9,166 nt of DNA from an uncultured Anaerolineae bacterium (GTDB taxonomy: Bacteria > Chloroflexota > Anaerolineae > B4-G1 > DUEL01): positions 1 to 9,166 of the forward strand of contig CALDFY010000275.1 of the NCBI GenBank assembly GCA_937942115.1, given 5' to 3'. Below the pieces are notes generated by a model. That model ran no database searches and was not told where the DNA came from. It saw nothing but the letters and a program-made list of their open reading frames with translations. The position numbers and the translations under genes were made by a program. Within the stretch, counting starts at the first letter, position 1. Every line of letters starts with the position of its first letter. Below, piece after piece: positions 1 to 7,194 of this stretch.

Positions 1-1
1 C

Positions 2-151
2 CGGGAACCGGGGACGCGCCGGCTGGTGGTCATCGCGGCCATAGACAACCTGATGAAGGGCGCGGCGGGGACGGCCGTCCAGGCGATGAATCTGACCTGC
101 GGCTTCCCCGAAACGACCGGCCTGGAATTCCCCGGCCTCCACCCCATCTAA
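2..151 (+). CDS. lysY: LysY/ArgC-type acyl-phosphate reductase, C-terminal fragment
   Basis: This is the last 49 codons of a gene that begins before the window, ending in TAA at 149-151. The visible tail contains AIDNLMKGAAGTAVQAMN followed by GFPETTGLEFPGLHPI. This is the conserved C-terminal signature of the ArgC/LysY family, NADPH-dependent reductases that turn an acyl phosphate into a semialdehyde. The catalytic cysteine and the NADP-binding domain lie outside the window. The next gene is a LysZ-type kinase, so the likely substrate is the LysW-bound gamma-glutamyl or aminoadipyl phosphate rather than N-acetylglutamyl phosphate. The tail alone does not separate LysY from ArgC. The family assignment is firm; the choice of lysY over argC rests on context. 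Confidence 0.85.
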   Translation, partial: REPGTRRLVVIAAIDNLMKGAAGTAVQAMNLTCGFPETTGLEFPGLHPI

Positions 152-163
152 GAGGGCAGAGAT

Positions 164-250
164 GTTCGTAGTCAGCCACGAAGTGAAGCGGAGTGGCGTT
201 CTTGCTGAGCCAAAACGGCACTCCACTTCGTTCTGTGCCTCACTACGAAC
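164..250. repeat. Composite inverted REP pair, copy 1 (87 bp)
   Basis: A forward unit (164-199: GTTCGTAGTCA, then stem GCCAC, a 13-nt loop, GTGGC) faces an inverted unit (216-250: GGCAC, loop, GTGCC, then CACTACGAAC). The linker between them reads TTCTTGCTGAGCCAAAA. The ends GTTCGTAG and CTACGAAC are exact terminal inverted repeats. The layout is that of REP/BIME elements, where a GTAG tetranucleotide heads an imperfect palindrome. A copy of the same length lies at 310-396, with about six differences. It fills part of the 283-bp lysY-lysZ gap. Confidence 0.8.
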
Positions 251-284
251 GGCACTCCACTGCGTTCCGTGCCTCACTACGAAC
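251..284 (-). repeat. Single inverted REP-like unit
   Basis: A further unit in inverse orientation follows composite copy 1 directly: GGCAC, 13-nt loop, GTGCC, then the reverse complement of the GTAG head (CTACGAAC). It has no forward partner, so it looks like an extra half-element. The 25 bases after it (285-309) show no recognisable feature. Confidence 0.75.
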
Positions 285-309
285 GAAATACCGCGAGAGT
301 AGCAAGGAT

Positions 310-396
310 GTTTGTAGTCAGCCACGAAGCGAAGCGAAGTGGCGTTCTTGCTGAGCCAAAACGGCACTCCACTGCGTTCCGTGCCTTACTACGAAC
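310..396. repeat. Composite inverted REP pair, copy 2 (87 bp)
   Basis: This is a second copy of the 87-bp composite at 164-250, with the same linker, the same head-to-head arrangement and the same stem types (GCCAC/GTGGC forward, GGCAC/GTGCC inverted). It ends 38 bp before the lysZ start, so in a lysY-lysZ read-through transcript it could fold just upstream of the lysZ ribosome binding site. A regulatory effect is speculation; the repeat itself is plain in the sequence. Confidence 0.8.
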
Positions 397-434
397 GACT
401 TTTCAGAAAGCTTTAACGGAATACGGAGTACAGC

Positions 435-1247
435 ATGCACACTCTCATCGTCGTCAAACTTGGCGGCGCGGCGGGGATTGACCCTGCCCCCCTCTGCGAT
501 GACGTCGCCGCGCTGGTCGGGGAGGGGACGCCCCTCATCCTGGTCCACGGCGGCTCCCACGAGACGGATGTCATCGCGGAGCGGCTGGGCAAACCGCCCC
601 GCCATGTCACCTCCGTCTCCGGCCATCAGAGCCGCTACACCGACCGGGAGACGCTGGAGATTTTCGCCATGGTGGTCGCCGGACGGATCAATAAGTTGCT
701 GGTGGAGCGCCTGCAACGGCGCGGGATCCAGGCCATCGGGCTTTCGGGGGTGGACGGACGGTTGCTGGAGGGGAAGCGCAAGTCTTCCCTGAAAATCGTG
801 GAGGACGGCAAGGTGAAGGTCCTGCACGATGAATGGAGCGGAGTGGTGGAACGGGTCAACGCCCCCCTCCTTCGGACGCTCCTGGCTCAGGGGTACGTCC
901 CCGTCGTCGCCCCGCTGGCCATCAGTTTCGCCGGGGAAATGTTGAACGTGGACGGTGACCGGGCCGCCGCCGCCATCGCCGCCGCGCTGGGCGCCGATAC
1001 CCTCGTCCTCCTGACCAACGTCCCGGGGCTCCTGCGCGCCTTCCCCGATGAGAGCACGCGCATCCCCTGCATTCCCCGCGCGGAGATAGGGGCGTATTTC
1101 CCCTGCGCCCAGGGACGGATGAAGCGGAAACTGCTGGGGGCCCAGGAAGCCCTGAACGGCGGCGTGCGCCGGGTGGTCCTGGCCGACGGCCGCGCGGATT
1201 CCCCCATCCGGCGGGCGCTGGCCGGGGAAGGGACGGTGATAGAATGA
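435..1247 (+). CDS. lysZ: LysZ-type [LysW]-glutamate/aminoadipate kinase
   Basis: Amino-acid kinase family protein of 270 residues that phosphorylates the side-chain carboxylate of a LysW-bound substrate using ATP. Visible landmarks are the N-terminal VVKLGGA with K8, the HGGS loop at 38-41, NVDGD at 171-175, and a C-terminal block QGRMKRK (M229-K232) through RRALAGEGTV. The TDRETLEIF segment and the C-terminal block match my memory of Thermus LysZ much better than bacterial N-acetylglutamate kinase (ArgB). Length is normal for the family. The start is the first ATG after a GGAG at 425-428, with 6 nt spacing. The gene lies between the reductase and the LysJ-type aminotransferase, as expected for this pathway. 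Its stop codon sits inside the first units of an 8-bp tandem repeat. Whether it prefers glutamate or 2-aminoadipate cannot be read from the sequence by eye. Confidence 0.93.
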   Translation: MHTLIVVKLGGAAGIDPAPLCDDVAALVGEGTPLILVHGGSHETDVIAERLGKPPRHVTSVSGHQSRYTDRETLEIFAMVVAGRINKLLVERLQRRGIQAIGLSGVDGRLLEGKRKSSLKIVEDGKVKVLHDEWSGVVERVNAPLLRTLLAQGYVPVVAPLAISFAGEMLNVDGDRAAAAIAAALGADTLVLLTNVPGLLRAFPDESTRIPCIPRAEIGAYFPCAQGRMKRKLLGAQEALNGGVRRVVLADGRADSPIRRALAGEGTVIE

Positions 1248-1353
1248 CGGAATGGGGGAATGACAGAATGGGGGAATGACAGAATGACAGAATGGGGGAA
1301 TGACGGAATGACAGAATGACAGAATGACGGAATGACAGGATGAAGGAAGGGAG
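1242..1353 (+). repeat. 8-bp tandem repeat array (GAATGACA/GAATGACG/GAATGGGG)
   Basis: Twelve consecutive 8-bp units run from 1242 to 1337. All begin GAATG and end ACA, ACG or GGG, and two degenerate units follow (GGATGAAG, GAAGGGAG). The array begins within the last codons of lysZ, whose TGA (1245-1247) belongs to the first unit, and reaches the lysJ start region. Because 8 is not a multiple of 3, each unit offers ATG and often TGA in a rotating frame. A related array occupies the lysK-argG junction (3584-3647). Confidence 0.9.
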
Positions 1354-1355
1354 CA

Positions 1356-2567
1356 ATGAATCTGGGAGATGAGGCAATGAGCGATGAGTGGATGGAACGG
1401 GAGGAGCGGTATACCTGCGGGGTGTACCGGAAACAGCCGGCAGTTATCGTGCGCGGCGAAGGCGCACGGGTCTGGGACGCGGAGGGCCGGGAGTATGTGG
1501 ACTGCGCCACCGGGCACGGCGTTGCCCTGCTGGGCCACGCGCATCCCCGCGTGGTGGCCGCCATCCGGGAGCAGGCCGGGCGGCTCATCACCTGCTCTGA
1601 GGCCCTCTACAACGACCGCCGGGCGGAACTGGAAGCCGAACTGGTCGCCCTGGCGCCGTGGGCGGAGCGGGTGTTCCTCTGCAACTCCGGCACCGAAGCG
1701 GTGGAGGCGGCCCTGAAGTTCGCCCGTCTGGTCACCCGAAGGCCGGGGGTGATTGCGGCCCGTAACGGCTTCCACGGCCGGACCATGGGGGCCCTCTCCG
1801 CGACCTGGCGACCGGAGTACCGCCGCCCCTTTGAGCCGCTGGTCCCCGGCTTCATCCACGTCCCCTACAACCGCCCCGACGCGCTGGAAGAAGCGGTCGG
1901 CCCGGATACGGCGGCAGTGATCCTGGAAGTGGTTCAGGGCGAAGGGGGCGTCTATCCGGGAGACGGGGCGTATCTCCGGCGCGCGCAGGAACTCTGTCGG
2001 GAGCGGGGCGCGCTGTTCATCGTGGATGAAATCCAGACCGGGCTGGGTCGGACGGGCCGGATGCTGGCCTGCGAGCACTACGGCCTGGAGCCGGATATGG
2101 TCTGCCTGGCGAAGGGGCTGGCGGGCGGGGTTCCGATGGGCGCGGTCCTGCTGGGCCCGCGCGTGGGGAGGTTGCCTCCGGCCGTCCACGGCTCCACCTT
2201 CGGTGGGAATCCGCTGGCCTGCGCAGCGGCCCTGGCCACCCTGCACGCCATCCGGGAGGAGGGGCTGCCGGAGCGGGCCGCCGAAGGGGGCCCGTTCTTC
2301 CTCTCCCGCCTGCGGGCCATCCCCTCCCCCCTCATCCGGGAGGTCCGGGGGCTGGGGCTGATGGTGGGGGTGGAGTTGCGGCGGAAGGCCCGGCCCTACC
2401 TCCGGGCGCTCCTGCGGCGCGGCGTCCTCGCCCTGACCGCCGGTCCCATCGTGCTGCGGTTTCTCCCCCCGCTGGTCATCTCCCGGGAGGACCTGGAATT
2501 CGTGGCCTGCCAACTGGAGGAGGCGCTGGCTGAAACATCCGTATCGGAGGACGAAGATGACGGATGA
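1356..2567 (+). CDS. lysJ: LysJ-type [LysW]-aminoadipate/glutamate semialdehyde aminotransferase
   Basis: Class-III PLP-dependent aminotransferase (ArgD/LysJ/OAT family) of 403 residues that transaminates the LysW-bound semialdehyde, giving LysW-ornithine or LysW-lysine. It shows the NSGTEA phosphate-binding motif at 110-115, FHGRTMGALS, the cofactor-stacking DEIQTGLGRTG beginning at D224, and the Schiff-base lysine K253 in LAKGLAGGVPMG. The N-terminal GVYRK and the C-terminal REVRGLGLMVGVEL and RFLPPLVI blocks resemble Thermus LysJ. ATG 1356 lies close behind a purine-rich GGAAGGGAG. An in-frame ATG at 1377 has GGGAG 7 nt upstream and overlaps a TGA (ATGA), so it is an equally good start and would shorten the protein by 7 residues. 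The 3' end overlaps lysK by 11 bp, which implies translational coupling. The short tail TSVSEDEDDG is unusually acidic. Confidence 0.92.
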   Translation: MNLGDEAMSDEWMEREERYTCGVYRKQPAVIVRGEGARVWDAEGREYVDCATGHGVALLGHAHPRVVAAIREQAGRLITCSEALYNDRRAELEAELVALAPWAERVFLCNSGTEAVEAALKFARLVTRRPGVIAARNGFHGRTMGALSATWRPEYRRPFEPLVPGFIHVPYNRPDALEEAVGPDTAAVILEVVQGEGGVYPGDGAYLRRAQELCRERGALFIVDEIQTGLGRTGRMLACEHYGLEPDMVCLAKGLAGGVPMGAVLLGPRVGRLPPAVHGSTFGGNPLACAAALATLHAIREEGLPERAAEGGPFFLSRLRAIPSPLIREVRGLGLMVGVELRRKARPYLRALLRRGVLALTAGPIVLRFLPPLVISREDLEFVACQLEEALAETSVSEDEDDG

Positions 2568-3600
2568 GGTCACGTTCCTGCGCGAAATGCTGGAAATCTA
2601 CAGCCCCTCCGGCCACGAAGGGGAAATTGCGGCCTACCTGGTGGCCCGGATGCGGGAGATGGGTTTCCGGGCGTACCTGGACGGAGCCGGAAACGCCGTC
2701 GGCGTGATGGGCGAGGGGGAGCGGGAACTGATGCTTCTGGGCCATATGGATACGGTGGAGGGATTCATTCCGGTCCGGCTTCAGGACGGTTGCCTCTACG
2801 GACGGGGAGCGGTAGATGCCAAGGGGCCTCTGGCGGCCTTCATCCTGGCCGCCGCGCGGGTAGGGCCGATCCCCGGCTGGCGGATTGTGGTGGTGGGCGC
2901 AGTGGAGGAGGAGTCCTCTTCCCGGGGGGCCCGTCACCTGCTGGGCCATTTCTCCCCGCAGGCCGTCGTCATCGGCGAACCCAGCGGCTGGGAGCATATC
3001 ACGCTGGGCTATAAGGGCCGCCTGCGGGTCCTCTACCGGCGGACCGCGCCGGTCCGTCACTCCACCGCCGAGGGCCCCTCCGCCGCCGAGGACGCTGTCG
3101 GCTTCTGGAACCGTCTGACCGAATTCACGGCCCACTGGAATCGGGGGGAGCGGTTCCGCTTCCACACCCTGGACCCTACCCTCCACCGAATCACCACCCA
3201 CAACGGCGGGTTTGAGGAAGAGGTGGTGATGGACATCACCCTCCGTCTTCCCCCGGGGGCGAGCATCCCCGACCTCAAAGCCCAAATCCGCTCGTGGGCC
3301 GGGGATGCCGCCGTCGGCTTCCACGGGGAGGATGTCCCCTACAAGGCGGAGAAGAACACCCCGCTGGTGCGCGCGTTCCTCCGGGCCATCCGGGGCGTGG
3401 GCGGAACCCCGACCTTCAAAGTGAAACTGGGCACCTCGGATATGAACACCGTTGGGCCGATATGGCGCTGTCCGGTCGTCGCCTACGGGCCGGGCGATTC
3501 CCGCCTGGACCACACCCCCCAGGAGCACCTGGACCTGGAGGAGTTCCGCCGGGCCATCCGCGTGCTGGAGGAGGCAATCTGGGGAATGACCCAATGGTAG
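2557..3600 (+). CDS. lysK: LysK-type [LysW]-lysine/ornithine hydrolase
   Basis: M20-family zinc peptidase of 347 residues that cleaves the finished amino acid from the LysW carrier, releasing lysine or ornithine. Metal and catalytic landmarks are H63 and D65 in LGHMDT, D87 in GAVDAKGP, the glutamate run E117-E119, E141 in IGEPSGW, and the C-terminal H319 in LDHTPQEH. Length matches known LysK proteins, and the dimerisation domain lies between about residues 150 and 260. The start ATG 2557 has GGAGG at 2546-2550 and lies inside the end of lysJ. The last six residues (WGMTQW) are encoded by units of the 8-bp repeat that continues past the stop. The product feeds ornithine carbamoyltransferase (not in the window) and then ArgG, the next gene. 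Confidence 0.92.
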   Translation: MTDEVTFLREMLEIYSPSGHEGEIAAYLVARMREMGFRAYLDGAGNAVGVMGEGERELMLLGHMDTVEGFIPVRLQDGCLYGRGAVDAKGPLAAFILAAARVGPIPGWRIVVVGAVEEESSSRGARHLLGHFSPQAVVIGEPSGWEHITLGYKGRLRVLYRRTAPVRHSTAEGPSAAEDAVGFWNRLTEFTAHWNRGERFRFHTLDPTLHRITTHNGGFEEEVVMDITLRLPPGASIPDLKAQIRSWAGDAAVGFHGEDVPYKAEKNTPLVRAFLRAIRGVGGTPTFKVKLGTSDMNTVGPIWRCPVVAYGPGDSRLDHTPQEHLDLEEFRRAIRVLEEAIWGMTQW

Positions 3601-3647
3601 AATGACGGAATGACCCAATGGCAGAATGACCGAATGGCGGAATGAGC
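3584..3647 (+). repeat. 8-bp tandem repeat array at the lysK-argG junction
   Basis: Eight 8-bp units are consecutive: GAATGACC, CAATGGTA, GAATGACG, GAATGACC, CAATGGCA, GAATGACC, GAATGGCG, GAATGAGC. All carry AATG at the same position and are related to the array at 1242-1353. The first two units encode the end of LysK, and its TAG stop spans units two and three. The last unit holds an ATG (3642) in frame with argG. Confidence 0.88.
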
Positions 3648-3682
3648 ACGCAGCGGAGCGAAATGTCTGCTATCTCACTATC

Positions 3683-3689
3683 AGGAGGT
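3683..3689 (+). promoter_or_regulatory. Strong ribosome binding site that decides the argG start
   Basis: AGGAGGT lies 6 nt before ATG 3696. It supports that codon over the in-frame ATG at 3642, which lies inside the 8-bp repeat array and has no comparable site. From 3696 the protein begins MKVVLAYSGGLDTS, the usual ArgG N-terminus. Confidence 0.85.
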
Positions 3690-3695
3690 CAGAGA

Positions 3696-4922
3696 ATGAA
3701 AGTCGTATTAGCCTACTCCGGAGGGCTGGACACTTCGGTGATTCTGGCCTGGCTGAAGGAGCACTACCACTGCGAGGTCATCACCTTCACCGCCGACCTG
3801 GGCCAGGGGGATGACCTGGAGGCCATCCGGCAGAAAGCGCTGGCGACGGGCGCCAGCAAGGCGTACGTGGCCGACCTGCGGGAAGAGTTCCTGACCGAAT
3901 ACGCCTTCCCGACCATGATGGCCGGGGCCGTCTACGAGGGGCAGTACCTGCTGGGCACCTCTTTCGCCCGTCCCCTCATCGCCAAATACCAGGTCCAGGT
4001 CGCCCTGCAGGAGGGAGCCGACGCCGTCGCCCACGGCTGCACCGGCAAGGGGAACGACCAGGTTCGCTTTGAACTGACCTACAAGGCCCTGGCCCCCCAC
4101 CTGAGGGTCATCGCTCCCTGGCGGGAGTGGAACCTGCGCTCCCGGGAGGACCTGCTGGACTTCGCGGCCGCCCATGGGATTCCTGTCTCCGCCACCTCCC
4201 GCTCCATCTACAGCCGCGATGGGAACCTCTGGCACCTGAGCCACGAAGGGGGCCCGCTGGAGGACCCCTGGCGCGAGCCGGACGAGGAGATGTACCAGTT
4301 GACCGTCTCCCCCGAGGCCGCGCCGAACCGGCCCCAGTACGTGGAGATAGAATTTGAGCAGGGGATCCCCGTCGGAATAGACGGAGAGCGCCTGGGTCCG
4401 GTGGACCTGATGGTCCGGCTGAACAGACTGGGCGGCCAGCACGGGATCGGTCGGACGGATATGGTGGAGAATCGGCTGGTGGGGATGAAATCGCGCGGGG
4501 TCTACGAGACCCCCGGTGGGACTATCCTCTACACCGCCCATCGGGCCCTGGAGACCATCTGCCTGGACCGGGAGACGCTCCACTTCAAGGACCTGGTCGC
4601 GCTGCGGTACGCCGAACTGGTCTACTACGGCCTCTGGTACACCCCCTTGCGGGAGGCACTGGACGCCTTCGTCCGCAAGACCCAGGAGACGGTCACCGGC
4701 ACAGTGCGGGTGAAACTCTACAAAGGGAACTGCACGGCCGTTGGGCGCAGGTCCCCCCATAGCCTCTATCGGGAGGACTACGCCACCTTCAGCAAGGACG
4801 AAGTTTACCATCAGGCCGACGCGCAGGGCTTCATCAACCTCTTCGGCCTGCCGCTGAAAATCCGGGCCCTGGTGACACAGGGCGCGCCGACCGCGCCCCT
4901 CACCGAAATCCAGCGGGACTGA
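3696..4922 (+). CDS. argG: Argininosuccinate synthase
   Basis: Joins citrulline and aspartate with ATP hydrolysis to AMP and PPi, the penultimate step of arginine synthesis in the cytosol. The 408 residues match the family length. The N-terminal pyrophosphatase-type nucleotide-binding loop is SGGLDTS (8-14), followed by FTADLGQGDD. HGCTGKGNDQ (113-122) is the conserved citrulline/ATP loop. APWREW, SRDGNLWHLSHEGG, EDPW, MVENRLVGMKSRGVYETPGG and KGNCTAVGR follow in the canonical order. The chosen start has AGGAGGT just upstream. An in-frame extension to ATG 3642 would add 18 residues of non-conserved sequence. The gene lies 95 bp after lysK, and argH follows after a 199-bp gap holding a hairpin and a REP array. 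No frameshift or missing motif is seen. Confidence 0.98.
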   Translation: MKVVLAYSGGLDTSVILAWLKEHYHCEVITFTADLGQGDDLEAIRQKALATGASKAYVADLREEFLTEYAFPTMMAGAVYEGQYLLGTSFARPLIAKYQVQVALQEGADAVAHGCTGKGNDQVRFELTYKALAPHLRVIAPWREWNLRSREDLLDFAAAHGIPVSATSRSIYSRDGNLWHLSHEGGPLEDPWREPDEEMYQLTVSPEAAPNRPQYVEIEFEQGIPVGIDGERLGPVDLMVRLNRLGGQHGIGRTDMVENRLVGMKSRGVYETPGGTILYTAHRALETICLDRETLHFKDLVALRYAELVYYGLWYTPLREALDAFVRKTQETVTGTVRVKLYKGNCTAVGRRSPHSLYREDYATFSKDEVYHQADAQGFINLFGLPLKIRALVTQGAPTAPLTEIQRD

Positions 4923-4941
4923 GCCCTCGCAGCGCAAGTAA

Positions 4942-4959
4942 CGCAAGATTCATCTTGCG
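4942..4959. repeat. Short palindrome CGCAAGA-TTCA-TCTTGCG
   Basis: A perfect 7-bp stem with a 4-nt loop lies 20 bp after the argG stop. GCGCAAG at 4932-4938 could pair alternatively with CTTGCGC at 4954-4960. No T-run follows, so it is not a standard intrinsic terminator, though it may slow transcription or protect the argG 3' end. The same stem recurs at 8737-8755 after the peptidase gene, so it looks like a dispersed repeat. Confidence 0.65.
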
Positions 4960-4962
4960 CAG

Positions 4963-5103
4963 GTTCGTAGTCAGGCACATCGTTCGTAGTCAGGCACAGG
5001 GCACAGCGGAGTGCCGTCAGCGCCGTTCGTAGTCAGGCACGGAGCGCAGCGGAGTGCCGTCAGTGCCGTTCGTAGTCAGGCACGGAGCGCAGCGGAGTGC
5101 CGT
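4963..5103 (+). repeat. Direct array of GTAG-headed REP-like units upstream of argH
   Basis: One truncated unit (4963-4978) is followed by three 36-bp units at 4982, 5025 and 5068. Each reads GTTCGTAGTCA, stem GGCAC, about 13 nt, stem GTGCC, GT; the first full unit has a diverged loop. The units at 4982, 5025 and 5068 are spaced exactly 43 bp apart, with 7-nt spacers CAGCGCC and CAGTGCC. The array ends 18 bp before the argH start, just ahead of its ribosome binding site (GAGAGGGG, 5111-5118). Confidence 0.88.
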
Positions 5104-5121
5104 GAATCCTGAGAGGGGAAA

Positions 5122-6522
<1,401 letters not shown>

Positions 6523-6924
6523 CGTTGGTAGTCCGGCACGGAGCGCAGCGGAGTGCCGTCCAACGCGTTCGTTCGTAGTCAGGCACGGAGCGCAGCGGAG
6601 TGCCGTCCAACACGTTCGTAGTCAGGCACGGAGCGCAGCGGAGTGCCGTCCAACACGTTCGTAGTCAGGCACAGAGCGCAGCGGAGTGCCGTCAGCGCCG
6701 TTCGTAGTCAGGCACGGAGCGCAGCGGAGTGCCGTCCAACACGTTCGTAGTCAGGCACGGAGCGCAGCGGAGTGCCGTCCAACGCGTTCGTAGTCAGGCA
6801 CGGAGCGCAGCGGAGTGCCGTCAGCGCCGTTCGTAGTCAGGCACAGAGCGCAGCGGAGTGCCGTCCAACGCGACTCCGCTGCGGACTTTTGGTCGGAAAA
6901 ACTGCCTTGCTGACGTTCTGAGAA

Positions 6925-6944
6925 GCGTCAACGAAGGTTGACGC
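6925..6944. other. Perfect 8-bp hairpin after the argH array
   Basis: GCGTCAAC (6925-6932), loop GAAG, GTTGACGC (6937-6944). The following bases are GC-rich, with no T-run, so termination is not supported by the sequence. The surrounding 6865-6924 contains nothing else I recognise. Confidence 0.55.
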
Positions 6945-6959
6945 CCGGCGCGAAGCGTA

Positions 6960-6982
6960 GGGGCAACCCTCGCGGTTGCCCC
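6960..6982. repeat. Hairpin repeat GGGGCAACC-5 nt-GGTTGCCCC
   Basis: A perfect 9-bp stem with the 5-nt loop CTCGC, preceded by TA. It has the same architecture as the units at 7062-7158, with A-T replacing the G-C pair at one stem position, so it is probably a member of the same dispersed hairpin family. Confidence 0.7.
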
Positions 6983-7061
6983 CAGGGGAGGCCGATTTCC
7001 AATCAGCGCCCCGGGCAGCGGGAAGGGGCAACCAAACCCGGCCTTCAATGGATGCATATAT

Positions 7062-7158
7062 GGCGACCGCCAGGGTCGCCCCTACACCACCCCCTGCCCC
7101 ATTGGGGCGACCGCCAGGGTCGCCCCTACATCCCCCTGCCCCATTGGGGCGACCGCCA
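7062..7158. repeat. Tandem hairpin repeats GGGGCGACC-GCCAG-GGTCGCCCC
   Basis: Two near-complete units (7062-7086, missing the first two stem bases, and 7104-7130) and one truncated unit (7146-7158) repeat at 42-44 bp intervals, separated by a CCCCCTGCCCCATT-type linker. The complete unit has a 9-bp stem, a 5-nt loop and a CTACA tail. They occupy the region just upstream of the peptidase promoter. Confidence 0.8.
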
Positions 7159-7159
7159 T

Positions 7160-7187
7160 TTGCCCTTTCCGGGCTTTTGCCTATAAT
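7160..7187 (+). promoter_or_regulatory. Predicted sigma-70-type promoter of the peptidase gene
   Basis: TTGCCC at 7160-7165 (4 of 6 to TTGACA), 16 bp, then a perfect TATAAT at 7182-7187. The expected transcription start is at about 7194-7195, on or next to ATG 7195, so the mRNA would be leaderless or nearly so. There is no Shine-Dalgarno sequence before that ATG, which agrees with this reading. Confidence 0.65.
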
Positions 7188-7194
7188 AAGGCCG

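Noticed and set aside
435..1247. Classical ArgB (N-acetylglutamate kinase)
   Set aside because: The TDRETLEIF, QGRMKRK and C-terminal GEGTV segments fit LysZ better, and the neighbours are LysJ- and LysK-like.
318..2573. Long minus-strand open frame of 751 codons opposite lysZ and lysJ
   Set aside because: It is a high-GC shadow of two well-recognised + strand genes and runs through the 8-bp repeats (Ser/His/Phe/Val/Ile-rich stretch) with no recognisable domain.
3708..4946. Minus-strand open frame of 412 codons opposite argG
   Set aside because: It mirrors argG codon usage and has no motif of its own; argG is fully conserved on the + strand.
6865..6944. Intrinsic terminator after argH
   Set aside because: Hairpins are present but none is followed by a T-run.
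6976..7194. 73-codon N-terminal extension of the peptidase from TTG 6976
   Set aside because: It runs through hairpin repeats, would bury the lipoprotein signal peptide and lies upstream of the predicted promoter.
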